DNA of 58,611 nt. It comes from an uncultured Lachnospiraceae bacterium. GTDB lineage: Bacteria; Bacillota; Clostridia; Lachnospirales; Lachnospiraceae. The translations under genes and the position numbers were made by a program. Below are positions 36,729 through 45,672 of the stretch, in pieces. Position 1 is the first letter of the stretch; each line of letters opens with the position of its first letter. The stretch is from assembly GCA_900316625.1 (NCBI GenBank), contig ONDO01000013.1, positions 1 through 58,611 of the forward strand, given 5' to 3'. The notes under the pieces are model-generated. The model was given only the letters and a program-made list of their open reading frames with translations. It had not been told where the DNA came from and ran no database searches.

Positions 36729-36757
36729 ACCGCCGGCCTCAGGCCGGCGGTTTTTTT
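36729..36757 (+). terminator. Terminator of prfB
   Basis: ACCGCCGGCCT pairs with AGGCCGGCGGT around a minimal loop, followed by seven Ts. Confidence 0.95.
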
Positions 36758-36905
36758 CATTCACAGCCTACGATTTCCAGATCTCCACCTTTCTCCGGAT
36801 GGTCCCCTTCAAGAGGGACGTATGTACCAGACTCCTTTGTCCGGCTTAGAGCAGACTGCTTCTGCGTTACCTTCCGCGTTTATCTTGTTCCAAAGAGGAT
36901 TACAC

Positions 36906-36941
36906 CACCTCCCCTCGGACGAGAAAGGAAGTGGAGGTGAT
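36906..36941 (+). promoter_or_regulatory. Hairpin that masks a perfect Shine-Dalgarno
   Basis: CACCTCC (36906-36912) is the exact complement of GGAGGTG (36933-36939). The latter belongs to GGAGGTGAT (36933-36941), a full-strength 16S-complementary ribosome site for the 16-codon ORF that follows. In RNA the site would be closed unless the hairpin is opened. Confidence 0.55.
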
Positions 36942-36947
36942 AGGTTT

Positions 36948-36998
36948 ATGAAGCATTTCTTATGTACGGGGATTCGTGCTTGCCTAGATGGCTGGTAA
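36948..36998 (+). CDS. Putative 16-residue leader peptide upstream of the ACT-hom genes
   Basis: ATG 36948 to TAA 36998 encodes MKHFLCTGIRACLDGW. It has the best ribosome site in the neighbourhood (GGAGGTGAT, 6-nt spacing), which is the main support. The stop codon is directly followed by a GTG that is in frame with the ACT-domain gene. It contains single Thr and Ile codons, so classical Thr/Ile attenuation is not obvious; two Cys and a terminal Trp are also present. It could be a regulatory leader or simply a translated small ORF. Confidence 0.45.
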   Translation: MKHFLCTGIRACLDGW

Positions 36999-37046
36999 GT
37001 GCTAAACTCCTTGAGTAAAAGACAACTGTTTTTGCAGGAAAGACAT

Positions 37047-37490
37047 ATGGCGGAAGAAACAAAATACTACGTGTTAAAACAAAAAGCAGTTCCGGAAGTT
37101 CTTCTGAATGTAGTTGAGGCGAAGCGCCTCTTAGACTCTGGGAAGTGTGCTTCTGTACAGGAAGCGTCTGACAGAGTTGGTATTAGTAGAAGTTCTTTTT
37201 ATAAGTACAAGGATGATATCTATGAGTATCATTCTTCCAGTAGAGGAACGACGATAACAATGGTGATTCAGTTAGATGATGAACCGGGATTTCTGTCGAA
37301 CATACTGAGAAGTATCGCGGATTACAGAGCGAACATCCTGACAATTCATCAGTCGGTTCCTGTCAATGGAATTGCAGCTCTGACATTGTCTATTGATCTG
37401 CTTCCGGAGACGGGTGACTTAGGTCAGATGGTGGATGCGATTGAATCGCTGAATGGCGTTCATTATGCAAGAGTTCTTGCCAGAGAATAA
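37047..37490 (+). CDS. ACT-domain regulatory protein (UPF0735/PheB-like)
   Basis: The protein has 147 residues. ATG 37047 has AGGAAAG upstream; an in-frame GTG at 36999 abuts the leader-peptide stop and could be used by coupling. The N-terminal part contains a helix-turn-helix-like segment (SVQEASDRVGISRSSFYKYK), and the C-terminal ACT domain has LDDEPGFLSNILRSIADYRA and ILTIHQSVPVNG. ACT domains bind amino acids. Position just before homoserine dehydrogenase suggests a Thr-, Ile- or Phe-responsive regulator; the ligand is not known. Confidence 0.88.
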   Translation: MAEETKYYVLKQKAVPEVLLNVVEAKRLLDSGKCASVQEASDRVGISRSSFYKYKDDIYEYHSSSRGTTITMVIQLDDEPGFLSNILRSIADYRANILTIHQSVPVNGIAALTLSIDLLPETGDLGQMVDAIESLNGVHYARVLARE

Positions 37491-37583
37491 GACGGTTTTT
37501 ATTTCATTAGATGAATATGTGTTGAAAGAGACATACATCTGATTATCAGGAATAAGGAAAAGGAAAAGAAAAAGGAGACTAGC

Positions 37584-38780
37584 ATGAAAGTAGCTATCAT
37601 GGGATATGGCACCATCGGATCTGGTGTTGCAGAAGTTTTAAGAGTAAACAGAGATCTTATCGCAGGTCGTGTCGGTGAGCCCATCGATGTAAAGTATATT
37701 CTGGACTTAAGAGAATTCCCCGGAGATCCTGAGGAAGGTAAGTTCATCAAGGATATCAACGTGATCGTTAACGACCCGGAAGTTACACTCGTCGTTGAAA
37801 CCATGGGTGGCGTTCATCCTGCGTACGAATTCGTTAAAGCGAATCTTTTGGCTGGTAAGTCTGTTACCACATCCAATAAGGCCTTGGTTGCAGATATGGG
37901 ATATGATCTTATCCGTATCGCTCGTGAGAAGAAGGTTAACTTCATGTTCGAGGCATCCGTTGGTGGTGGAATCCCTATCATCCGTACTCTTCAGACCTGC
38001 CTTACCGGTGATGAGATTGATGAAGTGACCGGTATCGTGAATGGTACGACCAATTATATGATGACCGAGATGGAAGAGAATGGTTCTGATTTCGATGATG
38101 TTCTTCATGATGCCCAGGCAAGAGGTTATGCGGAGAAGGATCCGACAGCTGATATCGAAGGATTCGATGCAGCTCGAAAGATTGCAATCCTTACCTCTAT
38201 CGTTGCCGGTCAGCAGGTTGACTTTCATGATGTTCCGACCGAAGGTATCTCTAAGATCACAGCATACGATATCCGTTATGCGAAGAAGTTAGGCCGTTCC
38301 ATCAAGCTCCTGGCTCGTATGGTAAAAGAAGGTGACACCTATTGCTGCAGAGTGGCTCCTTACCTCCTGCCTCCTGAACATCCTCTCTATTCTGTAAAGG
38401 GTGTTTTCAATGCAGTATTTGTAAAGGGCAATATGCTGGGCGACAGCATGTATTACGGTAGTGGTGCAGGTAAGCTTCCGACTGCAAGTGCGGTTGTTGG
38501 TGATCTTGTGGCTATGGCAAAGCACCTTGGTAAGAATATCTACATGGAATGGAAGGACGAGAAGCTTGAACTCGCTGATCCGAACAAGCAGGAAAATCGT
38601 TATTTCGTTCGCGCTCATCAGGGCCGTGGAGCAATTGCCAAGGTCTTCTTGAATGCAGAAATCATTGATATGGGCGTAGATAACGAGCTTGGCTTTGTAA
38701 CTCCCAAGATGTTAGAGTCTGAATTCAATGCGAAGAAGGAAGAGCTTGGAGAAGTATTCCAGGTAATTCGTATGGCATAA
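37584..38780 (+). CDS. hom: Homoserine dehydrogenase
   Basis: The protein has 398 residues. AAAAGGAG precedes the start. N-terminal nucleotide-binding GYGTIGSGVAEVLRVNRDLI, the catalytic domain with ASVGGGIPIIRTLQTCLTGD and VTGIVNGTTNYMMTEME, and YAEKDPTADIEGFDAARK bearing the substrate lysine and Asp. The C-terminal segment (RAHQGRGAIAKVFL...) is a shortened ACT-like region compared with 430-residue relatives. It reduces aspartate semialdehyde to homoserine, the branch point to threonine and methionine. ThrH (48.8 kb) can act on the product. Confidence 0.95.
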   Translation: MKVAIMGYGTIGSGVAEVLRVNRDLIAGRVGEPIDVKYILDLREFPGDPEEGKFIKDINVIVNDPEVTLVVETMGGVHPAYEFVKANLLAGKSVTTSNKALVADMGYDLIRIAREKKVNFMFEASVGGGIPIIRTLQTCLTGDEIDEVTGIVNGTTNYMMTEMEENGSDFDDVLHDAQARGYAEKDPTADIEGFDAARKIAILTSIVAGQQVDFHDVPTEGISKITAYDIRYAKKLGRSIKLLARMVKEGDTYCCRVAPYLLPPEHPLYSVKGVFNAVFVKGNMLGDSMYYGSGAGKLPTASAVVGDLVAMAKHLGKNIYMEWKDEKLELADPNKQENRYFVRAHQGRGAIAKVFLNAEIIDMGVDNELGFVTPKMLESEFNAKKEELGEVFQVIRMA

Positions 38781-38988
38781 GGATAGCTCCAATATCCGTA
38801 ATCTTAACGAACTAAAGAAAAAAGCCTTGTATGGGGAGCATATCACAAATAGGGACTTTCAAGACTTTTTCCAAGGATGAAGTCCTTCCAGGCTTTACAA
38901 AATAAGAAGTGATTCAACAGAAATCAAATTTCATAATCCATAAAGATTTGCCGCAGGTGGATTTGCCCAAATTCTCATCAAAACAAAG
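38781..38988 (+). terminator. Gap between hom and glpK, with a probable structured 3' end of hom
   Basis: AAAGCCTTG (from 38829) can pair with CAAGG/CCAGGCTTT copies near 38873-38900 to give a branched structure. The match is imperfect and there is no clean T tract, so termination here is only likely. Otherwise I see no gene in the AT-rich gap. Confidence 0.35.
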
Positions 38989-40613
<1,625 letters not shown>

Positions 40614-40632
40614 TCCTCTGTGACTAGAACTT

Positions 40633-41022
40633 TTAGAAGCCTAGATTTCTTCCAAAAGAGATGAGATCAAATCCCAGGAACAATAGAATGTTCTCAATCA
40701 GACAATGAGCGAGAAGCAACATGAGCGCAAGCATGAGAAGGACCGTAAGTAACTGACCTATGGTCCTTTTCCTCTGTTTCTTCATCAGTTGACGAAGCAG
40801 AGTGGCCAGGCAGAGGATAAGCAGGGCTAGTGGCAGATAGATGACCAGAGGATGACAGAGGAAAGATCCGATGAGATGTCCATGGCTTAATTCTGCAAGA
40901 GCTCGGGTTCCGCCACAACCAGGGCAATAGAGTCCCGTGACTCTGCGGAAGGCACAGCCCTCGTGGTCTAAGGTGCGGACATAATGTAGGATTGTTTCCC
41001 AGAAATTCAAGTTCTCGGTCAT
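40633..41022 (-). CDS. DUF2752 membrane protein
   Basis: The protein has 129 residues on the minus strand, convergent with glpK. The DUF2752 hallmark CPGCGGTRALAELSHGHLIG is followed by two to three hydrophobic helices. Function unknown; the CxxC-like motif may bind metal. AAGAGAAAGAG lies upstream of the start as a weak ribosome site. Confidence 0.85.
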   Translation of the reverse strand: MTENLNFWETILHYVRTLDHEGCAFRRVTGLYCPGCGGTRALAELSHGHLIGSFLCHPLVIYLPLALLILCLATLLRQLMKKQRKRTIGQLLTVLLMLALMLLLAHCLIENILLFLGFDLISFGRNLGF

Positions 41023-41099
41023 GTATCTCTTTCTCTTTTTGTCTTGCCGGACTTCGAATTCGTTCGATTTGTGTTATCCTGACGTTCCATGTTACTATT

Positions 41100-41173
41100 T
41101 GCGCGGAATATTCTTCACTTATATTCGCATTGTATCTGCGCGGAATATCCTTCGCTAATATTAGCATAGTTGT
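41100..41173. repeat. Two-copy 37-bp hairpin repeat upstream of the MATE gene
   Basis: Units begin TGCGCGGAATAT at 41100 and 41137. The first folds as GAATAT-9nt-ATATTC; the second as AATAT-loop-ATATT. Copies have diverged at about eight positions, so this is older than other arrays in the window. Confidence 0.75.
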
Positions 41174-41238
41174 GTAAGATGAAGACAGGAATGCTCTGAT
41201 TTCGGTTGGAGATCGAGAATAGATCCTCAGAATCGTTA

Positions 41239-41279
41239 TTAAGGACAGATAATAAGGACAGATATTAAGGATAGATAGT
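41239..41279. repeat. Three-copy 13-bp repeat just before the MATE gene
   Basis: TAAGGACAGATA, TAAGGACAGATA and TAAGGATAGATA follow each other with one or two base spacers and end five bases before the ATG. The last AAGGATAG may serve as the ribosome site. Confidence 0.7.
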
Positions 41280-41284
41280 TATAT

Positions 41285-42670
41285 ATGGATCTTAGCAGTA
41301 TTGTTCGCAGTGATGCGAAACTTGATACGAGACAGAAAGCGAGCATAGCGCTTCGCCTGTCTGCCCCGGCCATGATGGCCCAGATCTCATCCATTGCCAT
41401 GCAGTATATCGATGCTGCGATGGTAGGGCGCCTGGGTGCTGATGCGTCCGCGTCCATCGGACTGGTGGCAGCCATTGTCTGGCTCATGGGTGGCGTAACC
41501 TTCGCTGTGGCCTACGGATTCTCCGTACAGGTCGCACAGGGATTAGGTGCCGGTGAAGAAGAACATGTCAGAAATGTAGTGCTTCAGGGACTCGTCACCT
41601 TACTGTTATTTTCAGCGGCCATAGGACTTGTTGGTGCGGCTCTCGCGGGCCGGATTCCCTACTGGCTGGGTGGTGATGCCTCCATGGCAGAAGATGCGGG
41701 TAGCTACCTTCGAACTTACTCTCTCTTCATGCCGGCGGCGCAGCTTATGTACTATGGAAGTGCTGTATTACAGGCAAGTGGAGACACGAAGACAGCGGGT
41801 ATCTTAGAAGTACTGATGTGTGTGGAAGATGTGATCTTCAATGCACTGCTGATCTTCCCTGTGGAGGGGGAACCTTATCTTCCTCTGGGAATCGGTGCCG
41901 GGCTTGGTGTTACCGGTGCTGCTCTTGGTACCTGCCTTTCCAACCTCCTTACGGGCCTCGTCATGTTATACTTCATCGGAGTTCGCTCGAAGGCTCTACA
42001 TTTCCGAAGGAGCGACAAGTACCGGCTGAAGAAGGAGATCGCCTGGAAGGCATGGGAGATCGGTGGGCCGATGGCCTTCGAATCAGCGGCTTTATCTGGT
42101 GCGCAGGTGGTGTCAACGGCAATCGTTGCGCCTCTGGGAAGCGTGGCCGTGGCGGCACATTCCTTCGCAATCACAGCGGAGGCCATCTGCTACATGCCGG
42201 GATACGGCCTGGAAGGGTCGGCGACAACACTGGTGGGACAGTCCATCGGAGCGGGCAAGAAGAAACTTGCCAAGTCCTTTGGTTGGATTACAATTGCATT
42301 AGGTATTGGCATCATGGGACTTGCGGGACTTGTCATGTACTTCCTCTGCCCCTACGTATTCGCCTTCCTCACTCCGGTGAAGGAGGTTGCGGCACTGGGC
42401 GTCAGGGTGCTTCGCTTTGAACTATTGGCAGAGCCGCTCTTTGGAGCATCCATCGTATGCGCGGGTGCGCTCCGAGGTGCGGGTGATACGATGATTCCGG
42501 CAATCATGAACCTGTGCAGCGTCTGGGGAGTAAGACTTACCCTGGCGGCATTCCTGGTAAGAGGATTCGGGCTGGAGGGTGTCTGGATTGCGATGGCGAT
42601 AGAACTTAGTTTTCGTGGTATAATTTTCCTGATCCATTTTGTGAGGAGCAGGTATTTAAGGGAGGCATAG
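41285..42670 (+). CDS. MATE family efflux transporter
   Basis: The protein has 461 residues with about twelve hydrophobic helices. MATE features include SAPAMMAQISSIAMQYIDAA with VGRLGADASASIGL near the N-terminus and the internal duplication ESAALSGAQVVSTAIVAPLG, then GSATTLVGQSIGAGKKKLAK. These proteins export drugs or metabolites by Na+ or H+ antiport. The substrate is unknown. The next gene, a chemoreceptor, starts 3 bp after its stop, so they are co-transcribed. Confidence 0.93.
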   Translation: MDLSSIVRSDAKLDTRQKASIALRLSAPAMMAQISSIAMQYIDAAMVGRLGADASASIGLVAAIVWLMGGVTFAVAYGFSVQVAQGLGAGEEEHVRNVVLQGLVTLLLFSAAIGLVGAALAGRIPYWLGGDASMAEDAGSYLRTYSLFMPAAQLMYYGSAVLQASGDTKTAGILEVLMCVEDVIFNALLIFPVEGEPYLPLGIGAGLGVTGAALGTCLSNLLTGLVMLYFIGVRSKALHFRRSDKYRLKKEIAWKAWEIGGPMAFESAALSGAQVVSTAIVAPLGSVAVAAHSFAITAEAICYMPGYGLEGSATTLVGQSIGAGKKKLAKSFGWITIALGIGIMGLAGLVMYFLCPYVFAFLTPVKEVAALGVRVLRFELLAEPLFGASIVCAGALRGAGDTMIPAIMNLCSVWGVRLTLAAFLVRGFGLEGVWIAMAIELSFRGIIFLIHFVRSRYLREA

Positions 42671-42673
42671 AAT

Positions 42674-44128
42674 ATGCAAACTGTTCATAAGAAAAATCTG
42701 ATTATGGTATACGCGGGCATTGCGCTCTTGTCGATTACCAGCATTCTCTCCTACGGACTGAATCTGAATGTGCTCAATGCGGAAGTATGTCTGGTGGGGG
42801 CAGGAATCGTTGCAACCATTGCTTACTTTGTTGTAAAGAATGATATGGTGAAGGCTCTGGCAATTGTCTTGGCACCTTCCCTGGCAACCTTCTTATATGC
42901 ATTGTCCTATGGTGGTAACAGGGTTGCTTTCCTGGCGAACTTCGTAACCATTACCATGGTTGCATTCTACTTCAACTTCCGTTATATCCGTAACTTCCTT
43001 GCAGTCATGGGACCGGTATCCATTCTGGCCCTGGTGCTGAAGCCGGAATTATTAGATGGTGCAGAATATAACTATGCTGCAGCAACATCCAAGGTTATCC
43101 TCTACATTGTTGTCGGTGTGGTTCTGCTCCAGGCCGTAAAGCGTGGACAGGATGCACTTGTTCAGTCTGAGGAGACCCTGAATCTTGTAAATGAGCGCGG
43201 CGAGAAGACCAATCTGATTGCAGGCGACTTAAATAATGCAATTGATGATGCCAAGACTGGAATACAGGATCTGGTCAATCAGGCGCAGTCTGTGTCCCAA
43301 GCAGCAGATCAGATGAGTACAACGGTTGAAGCAACCACAAATTCCACCATTGCGGTAAATGAGAAGATTACAGAAGCAGGAGAGAAGATCGACCGCAACT
43401 ACGAGATGGCCCAGAAGGTAGAAGAGAGCTTCCATGCAGTTCATGATGCTGTGGAAGAAGGTAACAATGAAGCTGTGAATGTACAGGAGTCTCTTCGTGG
43501 TATGGCAGTGACGGTTGGCTCTGCCAAGGAATCTACGGATGCGCTGGTGGGCGAGATGGATAAGATCAGTGGGATCCTCTCTGAGATCAATTCCATTGCA
43601 GCTCAGACGAATCTCCTGTCTCTTAACGCCTCCATCGAGGCTGCGAGAGCTGGTGAAGCCGGACGTGGATTTGCGGTTGTTGCAGATCAGATCAGACAGC
43701 TGGCAGAGCAGTCTTCTTCCGCTGCCGGTAATATCAGTGAGATCATCTCCCAGCTGGTAGGGGCAACATCCGAAGCTTCTGAGAAGATCAATGCCGGTGC
43801 ACTTGCAGCTGAAGAAGGGGTTCGGCAGATGAATATGCTTCTTGATGTATTTGCAGGAATTAAGAATAACTCCGATGCAGCAGGTCAGGTGGTGCAGGAT
43901 GAGTATCAGGTAATGGAAACCGTTCGTAAGGACTTCGAAGATATCCATAATGAGATTGAGAATCTGGTTGCTACAACAGAAGAGAATACAGCAATGATTC
44001 AGAATATCGCTGAGTCTATCAATATGCAGCACGAATCTGTAAACAGTGTCAAGAATGAGATGAACGGCATCTCCGGCCTGTCTGAGAACTTACGTGCTAT
44101 GCAGAACGAAGAAGAGGACGAAGCATAA
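42674..44128 (+). CDS. Methyl-accepting chemotaxis protein
   Basis: The protein has 484 residues. GGAGG precedes the start. About six membrane helices in the first 160 residues and no outer sensor domain, then a coiled coil with the tip [20 protein letters not shown] followed by [20 protein letters not shown]. It resembles the receptor at 0.5-2 kb in architecture. The C-terminus ends NEEEDEA, and the DNA coding it, including the stop codon, is tandemly duplicated just after the gene. It shares a transcript with the MATE pump, so it might sense the pump's substrate; that is inference. Confidence 0.93.
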   Translation: MQTVHKKNLIMVYAGIALLSITSILSYGLNLNVLNAEVCLVGAGIVATIAYFVVKNDMVKALAIVLAPSLATFLYALSYGGNRVAFLANFVTITMVAFYFNFRYIRNFLAVMGPVSILALVLKPELLDGAEYNYAAATSKVILYIVVGVVLLQAVKRGQDALVQSEETLNLVNERGEKTNLIAGDLNNAIDDAKTGIQDLVNQAQSVSQAADQMSTTVEATTNSTIAVNEKITEAGEKIDRNYEMAQKVEESFHAVHDAVEEGNNEAVNVQESLRGMAVTVGSAKESTDALVGEMDKISGILSEINSIAAQTNLLSLNASIEAARAGEAGRGFAVVADQIRQLAEQSSSAAGNISEIISQLVGATSEASEKINAGALAAEEGVRQMNMLLDVFAGIKNNSDAAGQVVQDEYQVMETVRKDFEDIHNEIENLVATTEENTAMIQNIAESINMQHESVNSVKNEMNGISGLSENLRAMQNEEEDEA

Positions 44129-44164
44129 GCTGCCTCGGAAGAGGACGAAGCATAAGCTGCCTCT
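44111..44164 (+). repeat. 27-bp tandem duplication spanning the chemoreceptor stop codon
   Basis: Units 44111-44137 and 44138-44164 are identical except for the last base (G or T). Each contains GACGAAGCATAAGC, so the TAA stop is present twice in the same frame. The first copy ends the protein and the second is untranslated. Confidence 0.92.
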
Positions 44165-44231
44165 ACGACACAAGAGATGGAGTATAAGAAGTCGATTTTT
44201 ATATGTCGCAAGGAAAAGGGAAAAGAAAAAG

Positions 44232-44777
44232 ATGCAGGAGATGATTGATGTCTATGACAAGAACAGAAGAATTGTGGGACCTCCTCGTCCGAGAAAGGGT
44301 GAGGGTTCCCGTCTTTCCATGGATGAGTATGCGCTGGTAGTGATTGCACTTCTGGAAAATGAAGAAGGGAAATATCTTATTACACAGCGAAGCATGGATA
44401 AGGCCTGGGGTGCCGGCTGGTGGGAAGTCTCCGGAGGCGGTGCGTCTCAAGGCGAGAGCAGCAGGGATGCCATTGATCGTGAGGTGAGAGAAGAGACAGG
44501 TTTAGAGATCGAGAAGGAGAAGCCGGTTAGCATCTATTGCTATGTGAACCAGGATCAGAAGCATCCCGAGCATCCGGACAACTATTTCTGCGATATCTAT
44601 CATTTTAAGTTCGACTTCGATCTGTCCGACGTAAAACTGCAGGAAGAAGAGACTCTAGGCGGAAAACTTGTTCGTCTCGATGAAATGGATGCCATTGCAG
44701 AGAAGGGTGAGTTCCTTCACTATGCAAGAATCAAGGAAGCTCTGGCTGCAGAAGAAGTTATAAAGAAGATGAAGTAA
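44232..44777 (+). CDS. NUDIX hydrolase
   Basis: The protein has 181 residues. ATG 44232 is the most likely start (AAGGAAAAGGGAAAAG upstream); a frame reaching 44094 passes through the tandem duplication and is spurious. The NUDIX box is GGGASQGESSRDAIDREVRE-ETGLEIE, matching GX5EX7REUXEEXGU. The N-terminus MIDVYDKNRRIVG resembles the isopentenyl-diphosphate isomerase-like Nudix group. It hydrolyses a nucleoside diphosphate linked to another moiety; the substrate is unclear. Confidence 0.9.
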   Translation: MQEMIDVYDKNRRIVGPPRPRKGEGSRLSMDEYALVVIALLENEEGKYLITQRSMDKAWGAGWWEVSGGGASQGESSRDAIDREVREETGLEIEKEKPVSIYCYVNQDQKHPEHPDNYFCDIYHFKFDFDLSDVKLQEEETLGGKLVRLDEMDAIAEKGEFLHYARIKEALAAEEVIKKMK

Positions 44778-44780
44778 AGA

Positions 44781-44808
44781 TTTACAAATCTAACAGCCTC
44801 GCTATAAT
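44781..44808 (+). promoter_or_regulatory. Promoter of the SprA-related gene
   Basis: TTTACA (44781-44786) is 16 bp from TATAAT (44803-44808), starting right after the NUDIX stop codon. Confidence 0.65.
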
Positions 44809-44857
44809 ATGAGGTATAAAAGGACGATTGCATTGTTTTTCGGAAAGGAGGCATCAT

Positions 44858-45397
44858 ATGGCTCTTGCAGCACTCGGTTTTAATAATCCAGGATATCAGG
44901 CATATGCTGCATCTGCTCAGGGAAACTACAGTGGATTGGCATCGGCCGGAGTCACCGGACAGATGGCGGGCGCAAGTCTTGGAATCGAAGGCGAAGGCAA
45001 GGTTGGTGCAGCCCAGGGAGCAGATAGGGATGACAAGGTAAAGCCGGGGCATAAGTCTTCCCCTGCAGAGTGCCAGACCTGCAAAGAGAGAAAATACAAG
45101 GATGGTTCCAACGAGAACGTATCCTATAAGGCCGCAACCCACATCTCCCCGGAGGCCGCCGGTGCAGCAGTTCGAGGCCATGAGGGTGAGCATGTTGCGA
45201 ATGCATATTCCAGAGCTGCAGAGAAGGGCGGCAGAGTTCTTCGCGCCAGTGTAAGCATTCATACAGCCGTCTGCCCGGAATGTGGCAGGACCTATGTATC
45301 TGGTGGAACGACATCTACGGCAATTGCATATCCCAAGGATGATGGAGTGAAGACTTCAGTGCGTAATCCCAAGGAGCAGGAGAACTTTGATACCTGA
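44858..45397 (+). CDS. SprA-related putative metalloprotease
   Basis: The protein has 179 residues. ATG 44858 follows GGAAAGGAGG. After a Gly/Ala-rich N-terminus (about 1-60), the conserved core starts CQTCKERKYKDGSNENVSYK, continues THISPEAAGAAVRGHEGEH (HExxH zinc motif, about 108-112) and ends with SIHTAVCPECGRTYVSGGTT. This is the SprA-related (CJM1_0395-type) family, described only as putative metalloproteases. There is no signal peptide, so it probably works in the cytoplasm or is exported non-classically. Single-gene unit with promoter and terminator. Confidence 0.82.
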   Translation: MALAALGFNNPGYQAYAASAQGNYSGLASAGVTGQMAGASLGIEGEGKVGAAQGADRDDKVKPGHKSSPAECQTCKERKYKDGSNENVSYKAATHISPEAAGAAVRGHEGEHVANAYSRAAEKGGRVLRASVSIHTAVCPECGRTYVSGGTTSTAIAYPKDDGVKTSVRNPKEQENFDT

Positions 45398-45434
45398 TCT
45401 GCTTCGGCAGGATAAGGAAGATATGAATATTAGA

Positions 45435-45464
45435 ACAGGATGAGGTGACTCATCCTGTTTTTTT
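45435..45464 (+). terminator. Terminator of the SprA-related gene
   Basis: ACAGGATGAG pairs with CTCATCCTGT around GTGA, followed by seven Ts. Confidence 0.93.
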
Positions 45465-45518
45465 GATGGCGAATCCCAGGCGCATAAGCAAGTGGCCTCG
45501 GATCGAGTGGTGAAGTGT

Positions 45519-45588
45519 GCTTGCTTACCTTCGGCAAGCAGCCCGTGGCATCTGCTGCTTTACCTTCGGCAAGCAGCCCGTGGCATCT
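45519..45588. repeat. Two-copy 35-bp hairpin repeat upstream of tex
   Basis: Units 45519-45553 and 45554-45588 share TTACCTTCGGCAAGCAGCCC and GTGGCATCT; only a few bases at the left end differ. Unit one folds as GCTTGC-9nt-GCAAGC. It lies in the gap ahead of tex, which otherwise contains no recognisable gene. Confidence 0.85.
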
Positions 45589-45672
45589 GCTTGAGAAAGT
45601 GGTCCTTTCATAGTAAAATACCTAACAGTACCTGGGACGATAAGTCCTGGAATGATAGAAAGCGAAGGAAAC

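Noticed and set aside
44094-44231. N-terminal extension of the NUDIX protein
   Set aside because: It translates the 27-bp duplication in the wrong frame (KRTKHKLP repeats) and overlaps the chemoreceptor end.
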